From NCBI GenBank assembly GCA_015067125.1, contig SVNB01000080.1, forward strand, positions 1-8,210: DNA of 8,210 nt, in the 5' to 3' direction. The DNA comes from Oscillospiraceae bacterium. Lineage in GTDB: Bacteria; Bacillota; Clostridia; Oscillospirales; Ruminococcaceae. A program made the translations under genes and the position numbers. Numbering within the stretch: the stretch's first letter is position 1; each line of letters begins with the position of its first letter. The notes beneath the pieces were generated by a model. The model did no database searches, was not told the DNA's origin, and was given only the letters and a program-made list of their open reading frames with translations. Below are positions 1 to 5,944 of the stretch, piece after piece.

Positions 1-70
1 TTGCCGGTTCTTCCGCACCGCAGGCGCAAAGCATAAGCAGCGCCAAAGCTAAAACAAGCAGTTTTTTCAT
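1..70 (-). CDS. Lipoprotein of the tandem paralogue array, fourth member, N-terminus only
   Basis: Only the first 23 codons are in the window; the gene runs off the low-coordinate edge. The visible protein starts MKKLLVLALALLMLCACGAE. That is a lipoprotein signal peptide with two lysines, a hydrophobic core and an LCAC lipobox, which predicts lipidation at Cys17 and attachment to the outer face of the membrane. The start lies 11 nt after the stop of the preceding array gene, with AAGGAGG just upstream inside that gap and stop region. About 60 of 67 bases match the signal-peptide region of the second array gene (2674-2740), so it is almost certainly another paralogue. Family membership beyond the signal peptide is inference, because the mature part cannot be seen. 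Confidence 0.8.
   Translation of the reverse strand, partial: MKKLLVLALALLMLCACGAEEPA
1..70 (-). repeat. Signal-peptide DNA repeat, copy at fourth array gene
   Basis: This segment encodes the signal peptide of the fourth array lipoprotein. It matches 2674-2740 at about 60 of 67 positions, including a 21-base exact block (5-25 against 2675-2695) that spans the lipobox. Such DNA-level similarity points to recent duplication or gene conversion. Confidence 0.8.
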
Positions 71-81
71 AAAAAGCCTCC

Positions 82-1248
82 TTACGGTTTAAAAGCACAA
101 TCTTTTATGGCAATCTTCATTTCTTCGCCGTTTTCATCAAGAAAAGTTATAACATCGCTTACGGAAGTTATGGCTTCTTTTACAAAGTTGTAGCCTTCAT
201 ATTCAAAACCGCCTTCTTCTTGAACAAGCCCCATGGTTTTGCTTATTCTGTTTCCGTCTTTATCGATAAACCATATTCCTTCCGGCATCGGTTCTCCGTT
301 TCTGTCAAAAATAGGATCTTCGGAATCGCTTCCGTAGCTGACGGCAACGCCGGCCCAATATCCGTCTTCAAGCCCGATGAAATCTATACGGTTATACTCA
401 TCTGTCAAAGCGTTTTTATCAAGGTCTATCATTCTGCAATAGCCGCAGTTCTGCCCCTGCATAAAAGCGCTGTACCAAAGAATAATTCTGTCTTTAAACG
501 GAACCGTAAGGCCGCTGTAAACCGGTTCGATAAAAACTTCACCGTTAATATTAAGTCCGTGCTTCATATATCCGCCGTACCAGTTGGCGTAAAAACCGGT
601 ATGTTCGTATCCGAATTCATCAACAAAAGTTCGGGGCTCTGTTTCTTCCATTCGGACCAGCCTTTCGCTTCCGTCAATTTGGCTCCAGCCTTCGTAACGG
701 TTGCCTTTTGCGGTACCATAGATAAAAAGTTTTCCCGGCTCATCAGCTTCGGTCATAGGTATATAGTCTTCCAGCGGAACATCAAAAAACGGTATTCCGT
801 CTTTGTTTATAAGATAATGTCTTTCGTCCGGAACTTCTTCGAAGAACGGTTCTCTGTTTTCATCTTCGGATATAATTTTCATCGTCCCTTCGGAAACAAT
901 TCCAAGATACGGAGCCATTTCGTTTTGATATTCATTCCACACAAAATCGGAATAATCATAACCGATTTGCCTTCCGGTAAATTCAAAGGTTTTAAAAGTT
1001 TCTCCTTCTTTTACAAGAAAGAACCTATCGTAAATTTTGATTGAATCATAAATCGGTTCAAGAACTTCGGAATAACGAATTTTTGCACCGAATTTTCCGT
1101 CTTCGGATTCAATGATTTCAATTTCATCTTTAATAAATCCGATGTCCGAATCGGCAACAAATATTTCTTCATCAATAATCGGTTCTTCCAAAGCTTCGCA
1201 GGCGCAAAGCATAAGCAAAGCCAAAATCAAAGCAAGCAGTTTTCTCAT
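82..1248 (-). CDS. Putative WG-like-repeat lipoprotein, third member of tandem array (388 aa)
   Basis: Predicted surface lipoprotein of unknown function. A signal peptide (residues 1-17) ends in the lipobox LCAC, giving a lipidated Cys17, followed by an acidic linker (about 18-46). Two degenerate WG-like units, each with a short strand, an [NE]G turn and an E-P-x-Y-like strand, lie at about 48-80 (EDGKFG...LEPIYDSI) and 227-259 (MKHGLNINGE...EPVYSGL). A PFKDRI core is at 250-255, a CGYC pair at Cys268/Cys271 and a WFIDKDGN segment at 326-333. The protein is very rich in Glu and Asp. It aligns along most of its length with the two genes upstream in the array. The frame stays open upstream to 1452 inside the preceding gene, but the start at 1248 is set by the signal peptide and a ribosome site. 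It lies 28 nt after the preceding gene, so an operon is likely. The WG assignment is inference from pattern; ligand and role are unknown. Confidence 0.9.
   Translation of the reverse strand: MRKLLALILALLMLCACEALEEPIIDEEIFVADSDIGFIKDEIEIIESEDGKFGAKIRYSEVLEPIYDSIKIYDRFFLVKEGETFKTFEFTGRQIGYDYSDFVWNEYQNEMAPYLGIVSEGTMKIISEDENREPFFEEVPDERHYLINKDGIPFFDVPLEDYIPMTEADEPGKLFIYGTAKGNRYEGWSQIDGSERLVRMEETEPRTFVDEFGYEHTGFYANWYGGYMKHGLNINGEVFIEPVYSGLTVPFKDRIILWYSAFMQGQNCGYCRMIDLDKNALTDEYNRIDFIGLEDGYWAGVAVSYGSDSEDPIFDRNGEPMPEGIWFIDKDGNRISKTMGLVQEEGGFEYEGYNFVKEAITSVSDVITFLDENGEEMKIAIKDCAFKP
1088..1112 (-). repeat. 25-base exact repeat in first WG-like unit, copy in third array gene
   Basis: These 25 bases encode the ESEDGKFG region that begins the first WG-like unit. 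They are identical to 2628-2652 in the second array gene, and similarity continues imperfectly beyond. An exact match in otherwise well-diverged genes suggests local gene conversion or strong constraint. Confidence 0.75.
1181..1248 (-). repeat. Signal-peptide DNA repeat, copy at third array gene
   Basis: This is the copy of the signal-peptide segment at the start of the third array gene. It shares long runs with the copies at 1-70 and 2671-2740, such as CGCAAAGCATAAGCA around the lipobox and an AAAATCAAAGCAAGCAG block that matches the second gene exactly. It diverges just after the lipidated Cys. Confidence 0.75.
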
Positions 1249-1258
1249 AAAAGTTCGC

Positions 1259-1267
1259 CCTCCTTTT
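1259..1267 (-). promoter_or_regulatory. Ribosome binding site fixing the start of the third array lipoprotein
   Basis: On the minus strand this reads AAAAGGAGG, about 10 nt before the ATG at 1246-1248. It lies in the 28-nt gap after the preceding stop. Together with the signal peptide that begins at this ATG, it rules out the longer in-frame extension to 1452. Confidence 0.85.
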
Positions 1268-1276
1268 CCGGTATAA

Positions 1277-2740
1277 TCAATAGGGTCCGTAATTGATGAT
1301 CTTCCATTTTGTTTCAAAATCTTCCGCATATTTTCTGTACATCTCGTCATATCCGTTATAAAAAGCCTCGGAATAAGAAAGATAGAAGCAATCGGTATAA
1401 AGCGGCTGCCAGTTTCCTTCGTGCCATACTTTCTGTTCGCCAAATCCGCCAAATCCTTCGTGGAATTCTTCTTTAACGTTGATTTCCGTCTTTATCAATA
1501 TTGCCGCAACGTTTTCATAAAGAGCTTCTTCATCAGTTTCGCCGTTTTCAAAAAAATATGATATATAGTGATTTGTTCTGTCGGCATCAAATTCAACGCT
1601 TTTTATTTCCCAGCTTATCACCATCGGGTCGTTATCCAGCATAGAGGAAAACCAGTTGTTCGCAATAGCCTCGATATAAGAAACAGCTTCTTTAACCTTT
1701 TCGTCCTCTGCGGTAAGCTTTGTGGTTTTTGGGTATTTTGGTTCTTCCAGTATATATCCCTCGTAAGAAATTTCTGTTTTCAGTTCGTTTCCGTCATCAT
1801 CATAACTGTAAACGGTAAGGCATTCTTCGTCAAGGGTGTAATATCCTATAAGAACTTCCGTATCAAAAACGCTTTCGCTGAGCATATTTCCGTTTTTATC
1901 AATAAACCATATTCCGCCGGGCATTCTTTCGCCGTTTTCGTCAAAGGTGGGTTCTTCTGCCCAGCTTCCGGCAGTATAGGCAACGCCCACATACGAACCG
2001 TCTTCAAATGTTTTGAACTCTATTCTGTTGAATTTATCGGTAAAAATATTTCCTTCCTCATCAAGCAGAAGGCATTTTCCGCAGATTACGGACTGCCAGG
2101 TCGGGCCGTTATAGATAACTATTCTGTCTTTAAATGGAATTTCAATTCTGTCCGCAGTGGTTTCAACTATCACTTTTTCGCCGGATTTAAGACCGTATTT
2201 CATAAAATCGCGGATTTTGTAAACATATTGTGTAATCGTATAACCAAAATCCGTTTCTCGTTCATCTTTTTTGCTTTCTTCCGTCAAAACGAATTTTCCG
2301 TTTTCATATTCATACCGAACATAATTTCCTTCAAAAATTCCCAAAAAGAACTGCGGAACGGTTTTTCCGTTTTCATCAATCAAAAAATCCAGCTCCACTT
2401 CCTCAAAAGCTGTATCCGCTATCGGTTTCCCTTCCGAATCAAGAAGATAAAAGCGCTGCACAGGCTCTTCGGAAACTTTATAAAAATGCTTTCCGCCTTC
2501 TTCAAGAAAAAGCCCGGTATCTTCGGGAACAAATGCCTTGTAGCTGTAAAAGAGGGCGTCATCAGCTTCTGCGGGTTCGATTTTATCAAATACCGCTTCG
2601 CAAATTATTTCTTCTCCTTTAAAAAGGCCGAATTTTCCGTCTTCGGATTCAAAAATTTCAGTTTCGTTTTCAAGCGGTTCTTCCGCACCGCAGGCACAAA
2701 GCATAAGCAGCGCGAAAATCAAAGCAAGCAGTTTTTTCAT
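1277..2740 (-). CDS. Putative WG-like-repeat lipoprotein with extra C-terminal domain, second member of tandem array (487 aa)
   Basis: Predicted surface lipoprotein of unknown function. The signal peptide MKKLLALIFALLMLCAC carries an LCAC lipobox with Cys17 as the lipidation site. WG-like units lie at about 32-68 (EDGKFG...EAVFDKI) and 179-210 (MKYGLKSGE...). The paralogue core follows: PFKDRI at 202-207, a CGKC pair at Cys220/Cys223, GIWFIDKNGN at 276-285, and a segment near 318-334 matching the C-termini of its neighbours. It then continues for about 150 residues (336-487) that neither complete paralogue has. This tail starts with a probable helix (about 343-368) followed by mixed alpha/beta-looking sequence rich in Tyr, Phe and Trp, and I do not recognise it. 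A strong AAAGGAGG lies before the ATG, and the gene starts 38 nt after the first array gene. The DNA of its signal peptide and of part of unit 1 is nearly identical to that of neighbouring copies. Confidence 0.9.
   Translation of the reverse strand: MKKLLALIFALLMLCACGAEEPLENETEIFESEDGKFGLFKGEEIICEAVFDKIEPAEADDALFYSYKAFVPEDTGLFLEEGGKHFYKVSEEPVQRFYLLDSEGKPIADTAFEEVELDFLIDENGKTVPQFFLGIFEGNYVRYEYENGKFVLTEESKKDERETDFGYTITQYVYKIRDFMKYGLKSGEKVIVETTADRIEIPFKDRIVIYNGPTWQSVICGKCLLLDEEGNIFTDKFNRIEFKTFEDGSYVGVAYTAGSWAEEPTFDENGERMPGGIWFIDKNGNMLSESVFDTEVLIGYYTLDEECLTVYSYDDDGNELKTEISYEGYILEEPKYPKTTKLTAEDEKVKEAVSYIEAIANNWFSSMLDNDPMVISWEIKSVEFDADRTNHYISYFFENGETDEEALYENVAAILIKTEINVKEEFHEGFGGFGEQKVWHEGNWQPLYTDCFYLSYSEAFYNGYDEMYRKYAEDFETKWKIINYGPY
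2628..2652 (-). repeat. 25-base exact repeat in first WG-like unit, copy in second array gene
   Basis: This is identical to 1088-1112 and encodes the same ESEDGKFG stretch in the second array lipoprotein. The same position in the first array gene (around 3640-3660) encodes the related ENGKYG with clearly different DNA. Confidence 0.75.
2671..2740 (-). repeat. Signal-peptide DNA repeat, copy at second array gene
   Basis: This is the signal-peptide segment of the second array gene and the best match to both other copies: about 60 of 67 positions against 4-70, and long shared blocks with 1181-1248. The first array gene (3760-3813) encodes an equivalent signal peptide but is clearly more diverged in DNA. 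Confidence 0.8.
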
Positions 2741-2778
2741 AATGAGTTCCTCCTTTTACAATATTTTTCTAATTATAT

Positions 2779-3813
2779 TTACGGTATAAAAATATAATCG
2801 TTAAGGTCGGCTTCCATTTTGCTGCCGTCCGGTGCGGTAAGGGTTAAAAGCATTTCTTCCGAAGATATTTCGTCTTTTATATCATCGGTAAAAACGCCGC
2901 TTAATTCTTTTCCGTCCTTATCTATAAAGCGAAAGCCGGAAGCCATGATTTTTCCCTCTTCGTCGCGGCAGACACTTTCTATCTGGCTTTCGGGGTTTGC
3001 GACGTACCCTATGCCGAGCCATTCGTTTGTTTCGGCATTCATGCGTTTATAAATTACCTCGTGGTATTTTTCGCAGATGATATTACCTTCGTTATCATAA
3101 ATTCTGCAGGTATTCATCATTCCAAAGCCGTTTCTGGCCTCTGCAATTATTCTGTCCTTAAAAATCGGAGTGAAGCTTGTATAAATGGCAGGGATAACGG
3201 CGTAATCTTCCGCATCCGCAAGGCCGTATCCGGCAGAAAGCGGAGAAGCCCCGTAATAATAGCGCACCTCATCAAGTCCGTTTATTACCGTTCCGGTTTT
3301 TCCGGCAGGGTCGCAGGTTTCGGCTGTAATTTCGCCCTCGTCAGAAAAAATATATTCATAAAGGCTGCCTTTTGCGCTGACGTAAAGCGTTTTTTTATCG
3401 TATTTTTCCGCATCGTCCACCGGGTAAGAAATTATAAGCCTGCCCTCTGCGGAATATATATCGTAAAGGGTATTTGCGGTTTCTCCAACTCCGTATATGC
3501 GGCTGTCTTCGTCATAAAGAACAGCCGGTTTTGTACCGCTTTCTTTGCCAAGCGCATAAATATCCGTTCCGCCTATTCTGCCAAGCTCCCTGTATTCATC
3601 ATAAACGGCTTCTGCGATGATTTTTCCTTCGTGCTGAACGCCGTATTTTCCGTTTTCTTTAAAAATACAATCCTTTATAATATCAAGAGTTTCTTCCGAA
3701 GCGATATTCTCTTTTTCGCCAAGCGGTTCTTTTTCAAAATTTTCTTCCGCAGCTTTTTCGCAGGCGGAAAGCATAATCATCATAACAAGTAAAATTGCAA
3801 ACAGTTTTTTCAT
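2779..3813 (-). CDS. Putative WG-like-repeat lipoprotein, first and most divergent member of tandem array (344 aa)
   Basis: Predicted surface lipoprotein of unknown function. The signal peptide ends in the lipobox LSAC, so Cys18 is the expected lipid attachment site; a Glu-rich linker follows (19-45). Two WG-like units are visible at about 52-88 (ENGKYGVQHEGK...EAVYDEY) and 193-226 (GYGLADAEDY...IPAIYTSF). The paralogue core has IFKDRI at 217-222, a single Cys236 where the other two complete copies have a CxxC pair, and FRFIDKDGK at 294-302. The C-terminus (NDYIFIP) aligns with the ends of the third member and with residues near 330 of the second. It is the first gene of its transcription unit, just after a promoter-like region, with AAGGAGG about 8 nt before the ATG. 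It differs most in sequence from the others, including its signal peptide. A signalling, adhesion or envelope role would be a guess. Confidence 0.9.
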   Translation of the reverse strand: MKKLFAILLVMMIMLSACEKAAEENFEKEPLGEKENIASEETLDIIKDCIFKENGKYGVQHEGKIIAEAVYDEYRELGRIGGTDIYALGKESGTKPAVLYDEDSRIYGVGETANTLYDIYSAEGRLIISYPVDDAEKYDKKTLYVSAKGSLYEYIFSDEGEITAETCDPAGKTGTVINGLDEVRYYYGASPLSAGYGLADAEDYAVIPAIYTSFTPIFKDRIIAEARNGFGMMNTCRIYDNEGNIICEKYHEVIYKRMNAETNEWLGIGYVANPESQIESVCRDEEGKIMASGFRFIDKDGKELSGVFTDDIKDEISSEEMLLTLTAPDGSKMEADLNDYIFIP

Positions 3814-3833
3814 AAAAAATCCCTCCTTACAAC

Positions 3834-3866
3834 TATATAGTGTATTAACAGGGATAAAATGTTGCA
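3834..3866 (-). promoter_or_regulatory. Putative promoter of the lipoprotein array, possibly ECF-sigma type
   Basis: Minus-strand reading after the apeA terminator gives TGCAAC followed by ATTTT (3856-3866), then a spacer, then CACTATATAG close to the first array gene. No good TTGACA-like -35 box sits at the right distance from TATATA (3834-3839) or TAATAC (3842-3847). The TGCAAC-TTTT element resembles the -35 of ECF sigma factor promoters, with CACTAT as a possible -10. A 10-bp palindrome, ACTATATAGT (3832-3841), overlaps the -10 area and could be an operator. Position between a terminator and the first gene of a same-strand array makes a promoter here likely; the sigma class is inference. 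Confidence 0.4.
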
Positions 3867-3867
3867 G

Positions 3868-3905
3868 AAAAAAAGCCCGATTTTTAAAAAAATCGGGCTT
3901 TTTTT
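3868..3905 (-). terminator. Rho-independent terminator after apeA, near-symmetric
   Basis: Eleven-base complementary arms (3875-3885 and 3888-3898), with a GCCCGA / TCGGGC base and an AT-rich top that opens into the loop, are flanked by seven A and seven T. On the minus strand this gives a GC-rich stem followed by TTTTTTT, 13 nt after the apeA stop. It separates apeA from the lipoprotein array. The sequence is symmetric enough to work in both directions. Confidence 0.93.
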
Positions 3906-3917
3906 ATTACTTATAAA

Positions 3918-5324
3918 TTATTTTGCGTTATAGAATGCTTCGGAAGCTTTGTGCATCATATAGATATCGATTTTTGCGGCAATTTCCATAGGTGCGTGCA
4001 TAGAAAGAAGCGGAACGCCTACGTCGATGGTATCCACTTCAAGGCGGGAAATATATTTTGCAACGGTGCCGCCGCCGCCTTCGTTAACTTTGCCAAGTTC
4101 GCCGGTCTGCCATACAACTTCTGCGTTATCAAGAATATCGCGTACCTCTGCGCAGAACTCTGCCGGGCAGTCGTTGGTGGAATATTTGCCGCCGGAACCG
4201 GTATATTTGGTAACAACAATGCCGTAGTTAAGATACGCCGCGTTGGTTTTTTCGTGCACCTGGGGGAATGTGGGATCCACAGCTGCGTTTACGTCCGCAG
4301 AAATACATTTGCTGTTTTCAAGAATAACGTGACCGGGAATTCCGTAGGGACGGCCAAGGTCCATAGCAAAATAAGAAAGCATTTTGCTGTTCATACCGGT
4401 AGGGCCGTCGGAACCGGTTTCTTCTTTATCCGCAAAGCAGGCAACCGCGGTGTATTCCGGATCGGAAGCAAGAATACCGGTAAGTTCGCCGTATGCGCAG
4501 ACTCTGTCGTCGTGGCCGTATGCTCCGATAAGGCCGCGGTCAAAACCGATATCGCGTGCTTTGCCGGCAGGAACCATAGTAAGTTCTGCGGACTGGAAGT
4601 CTTCTTCGATGATTCCGTATTTTTCAAAAAGGATATTTGCTATGTTAAGTTTTACTTTTTCGCTGATTTCGTCATCACGGAAAGGCATGGAACCGATGAT
4701 GATATTAAGTTCTTCGCCTTTGATTCCGTCGCCGAGTTTTCTGTCCATCTGCTCTTTTGCAAGATGCGGAAGAAGGTCGGAAACGCAGAAAACAGGTTCG
4801 TCATCCTGTTCGCCAACGGTTACAGTTACAGAAGTTCCGTCTTTTTTGATTACAACGCCGTGAAGGGCAAGGGGCATTGCGGTCCACTGGTATCTTTTGA
4901 TTCCGCCGTAATAGTGGGTTTTAAAAAGAGCAAGCTCCTGATCCTCGTAAAGCGGATTGGGTTTAAGATCAAGGCGAGGAGAATCAATATGTGCGGCAGC
5001 AATATGCATACCTTCTTCAAGAGGTCTTCTGCCGATTTTTGCAAACATAAAAGCTTTGTTGCGGTTATTGATGTAAACTTTATCGCCGGCAACATATTTT
5101 TTGCCCGGTTCGAAGGGAACAAAACCTTCTTTTTCAAGAACCGGAATTACCCAGTCGATAAACTCGCGTTCGGTTTTGCAGGTGCTGATGAATTCTTTAT
5201 AAGGCTCGCAGTAATCAAATGCGGCTTTAAGTTCTTCATCAGAAAGGGTGCTGCCTGCGTTTTTCGGGCTGCGGAAAAGCTTTTCTTTAAGAAGCTGTGC
5301 TGCGGATTTTTCTTTTTCGCTCAT
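3918..5324 (-). CDS. apeA: M18 family aminopeptidase 1 (468 aa)
   Basis: A zinc-dependent cytoplasmic aminopeptidase of family M18 that removes N-terminal residues from peptides; M18 enzymes form large oligomers and feed peptide turnover. Candidate metal and catalytic residues stand in the family order. His112 is in AAHIDSPRLDL, Asp272 in GHDDRV, Glu301-Glu302 in DKEETGSDGPTG, Asp344 in SADVNAAVDP and His443 in SMHAPME. The length of 468 residues fits the type-1 (ApeA) group, and there is no signal peptide. The ATG at 5324 has AAAGGAG about 9 nt upstream. It lies 47 nt after the lytic transglycosylase gene, so it could be co-transcribed or use its own weak promoter, and it ends at a strong terminator. 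Family assignment is secure; substrate preference cannot be read from the sequence. Confidence 0.96.
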   Translation of the reverse strand: MSEKEKSAAQLLKEKLFRSPKNAGSTLSDEELKAAFDYCEPYKEFISTCKTEREFIDWVIPVLEKEGFVPFEPGKKYVAGDKVYINNRNKAFMFAKIGRRPLEEGMHIAAAHIDSPRLDLKPNPLYEDQELALFKTHYYGGIKRYQWTAMPLALHGVVIKKDGTSVTVTVGEQDDEPVFCVSDLLPHLAKEQMDRKLGDGIKGEELNIIIGSMPFRDDEISEKVKLNIANILFEKYGIIEEDFQSAELTMVPAGKARDIGFDRGLIGAYGHDDRVCAYGELTGILASDPEYTAVACFADKEETGSDGPTGMNSKMLSYFAMDLGRPYGIPGHVILENSKCISADVNAAVDPTFPQVHEKTNAAYLNYGIVVTKYTGSGGKYSTNDCPAEFCAEVRDILDNAEVVWQTGELGKVNEGGGGTVAKYISRLEVDTIDVGVPLLSMHAPMEIAAKIDIYMMHKASEAFYNAK

Positions 5325-5349
5325 GTTGTTTCTCCTTTTCTATGTTTAA

Positions 5350-5379
5350 ATTTTAAATTGCTTATATAAAATCAGTCAT
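5350..5379 (-). promoter_or_regulatory. Weak candidate sigma-A promoter of apeA
   Basis: The minus strand carries ATGACT (5374-5379, 4 of 6 to TTGACA) at the very end of the lytic transglycosylase gene, an 18-base spacer, then TAAAAT (5350-5355, 5 of 6 to TATAAT). A transcript from here would have a leader of about 20 nt including the ribosome site. The region is so AT-rich that such matches arise by chance, so this is tentative. Confidence 0.3.
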
Positions 5380-5944
5380 AACCGTAAACTTTTTGGTAAC
5401 CTTTGCGGTATGTGCTGACTTTTTCGCGGTATTTGGAAGTTTCTTCATACGGAATATTGTAAAGAGTTTTTCCGTCGGTGGAATATTCCGGATCTTCAAG
5501 CCATTTTTTTACGGCGTTCGGGCCTGCGTTATACGCGGCATAAACGGTTTCCCACTCCCCGAATTCACGATAAAGATAGCTTAAAAGCCAGGTGCCGTAA
5601 TCTATGTTTACTTCCGGAACGTACATATCGTCCCAAGTGCCGGTGCTTTCTTTGCGGTAATAATCTATCCAGTCGTGGGAATCCTTTGTTATCTGCATAA
5701 GTCCACGGGCGCCCACCCAGCTTTCCGCATTCGGGTCAAATCCGCTTTCTGTGCGGATAACCGCGTATATTACGGAAAGCGGTACGCCGTATTCGGCGGA
5801 TTTTTCTTCAACTGTTTCGCTGTATTCCGTAGGATAGGCCCAGTGCTCAAGAAGCTTTGTGCTGCGGTTCATCATAACGCCCGCAAAAACAATAAAGGCC
5901 ACAACCAAAAGACCCAAAACGGCGTTTTTTATTATTTTTCCCAA
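5372..5944 (-). CDS. Membrane-anchored lytic transglycosylase, SLT domain (190 aa)
   Basis: Cleaves peptidoglycan glycan strands between MurNAc and GlcNAc, outside the membrane. An N-terminal hydrophobic segment (about 8-24) serves as signal anchor, followed by an SLT (Slt70-like, GH23) catalytic domain from about 42 to 150. The catalytic Glu66 lies in AVIRTESGFDPNA, followed by the family motifs GARGLMQI (78-85) and AYNAGP (137-142). The short C-terminal tail is rich in Tyr and Lys (about 160-190). The start is TTG at 5942-5944, supported by GGAGG seven bases upstream; the next in-frame Met (residue 24) would delete most of the membrane segment. The first 13 bases overlap the end of coaE, which suggests translational coupling. 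Likely a small housekeeping cell-wall remodelling enzyme. Confidence 0.94.
   Translation of the reverse strand: MGKIIKNAVLGLLVVAFIVFAGVMMNRSTKLLEHWAYPTEYSETVEEKSAEYGVPLSVIYAVIRTESGFDPNAESWVGARGLMQITKDSHDWIDYYRKESTGTWDDMYVPEVNIDYGTWLLSYLYREFGEWETVYAAYNAGPNAVKKWLEDPEYSTDGKTLYNIPYEETSKYREKVSTYRKGYQKVYGYD

Noticed and set aside
1249..1452. In-frame 68-codon N-terminal extension of the third array lipoprotein
   Set aside because: It would overlap the second gene in another frame and bury the signal peptide. The ATG at 1248 has a strong ribosome site and begins a textbook lipoprotein leader.
2772..2777. Perfect TATAAT hexamer between the first and second array genes, a possible internal promoter
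   Set aside because: No acceptable -35 lies 16-18 bases upstream (the region reads CGATTA or similar) and the gap is AT-rich, so chance is likely.
220..3792. Several long plus-strand open frames opposite the lipoprotein genes (220-1044, 1568-2797, 3061-3792)
   Set aside because: They are antisense shadows caused by the Glu- and Lys-rich codon use of the lipoproteins, have Phe/Ser-rich low-sense translations and lack credible ribosome sites.
3871..3902. The perfect inverted repeat as a mobile-element end or operator
   Set aside because: The GC-rich stem flanked by A and T runs just after a stop codon is a classical terminator, and no transposase or target duplication is nearby.
3951..5369. 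A 472-codon open frame on the plus strand opposite apeA
   Set aside because: Its translation is rich in Phe, Cys, Val and Arg with no family resemblance. It is the mirror of a strongly coding minus strand that carries complete M18 motifs.
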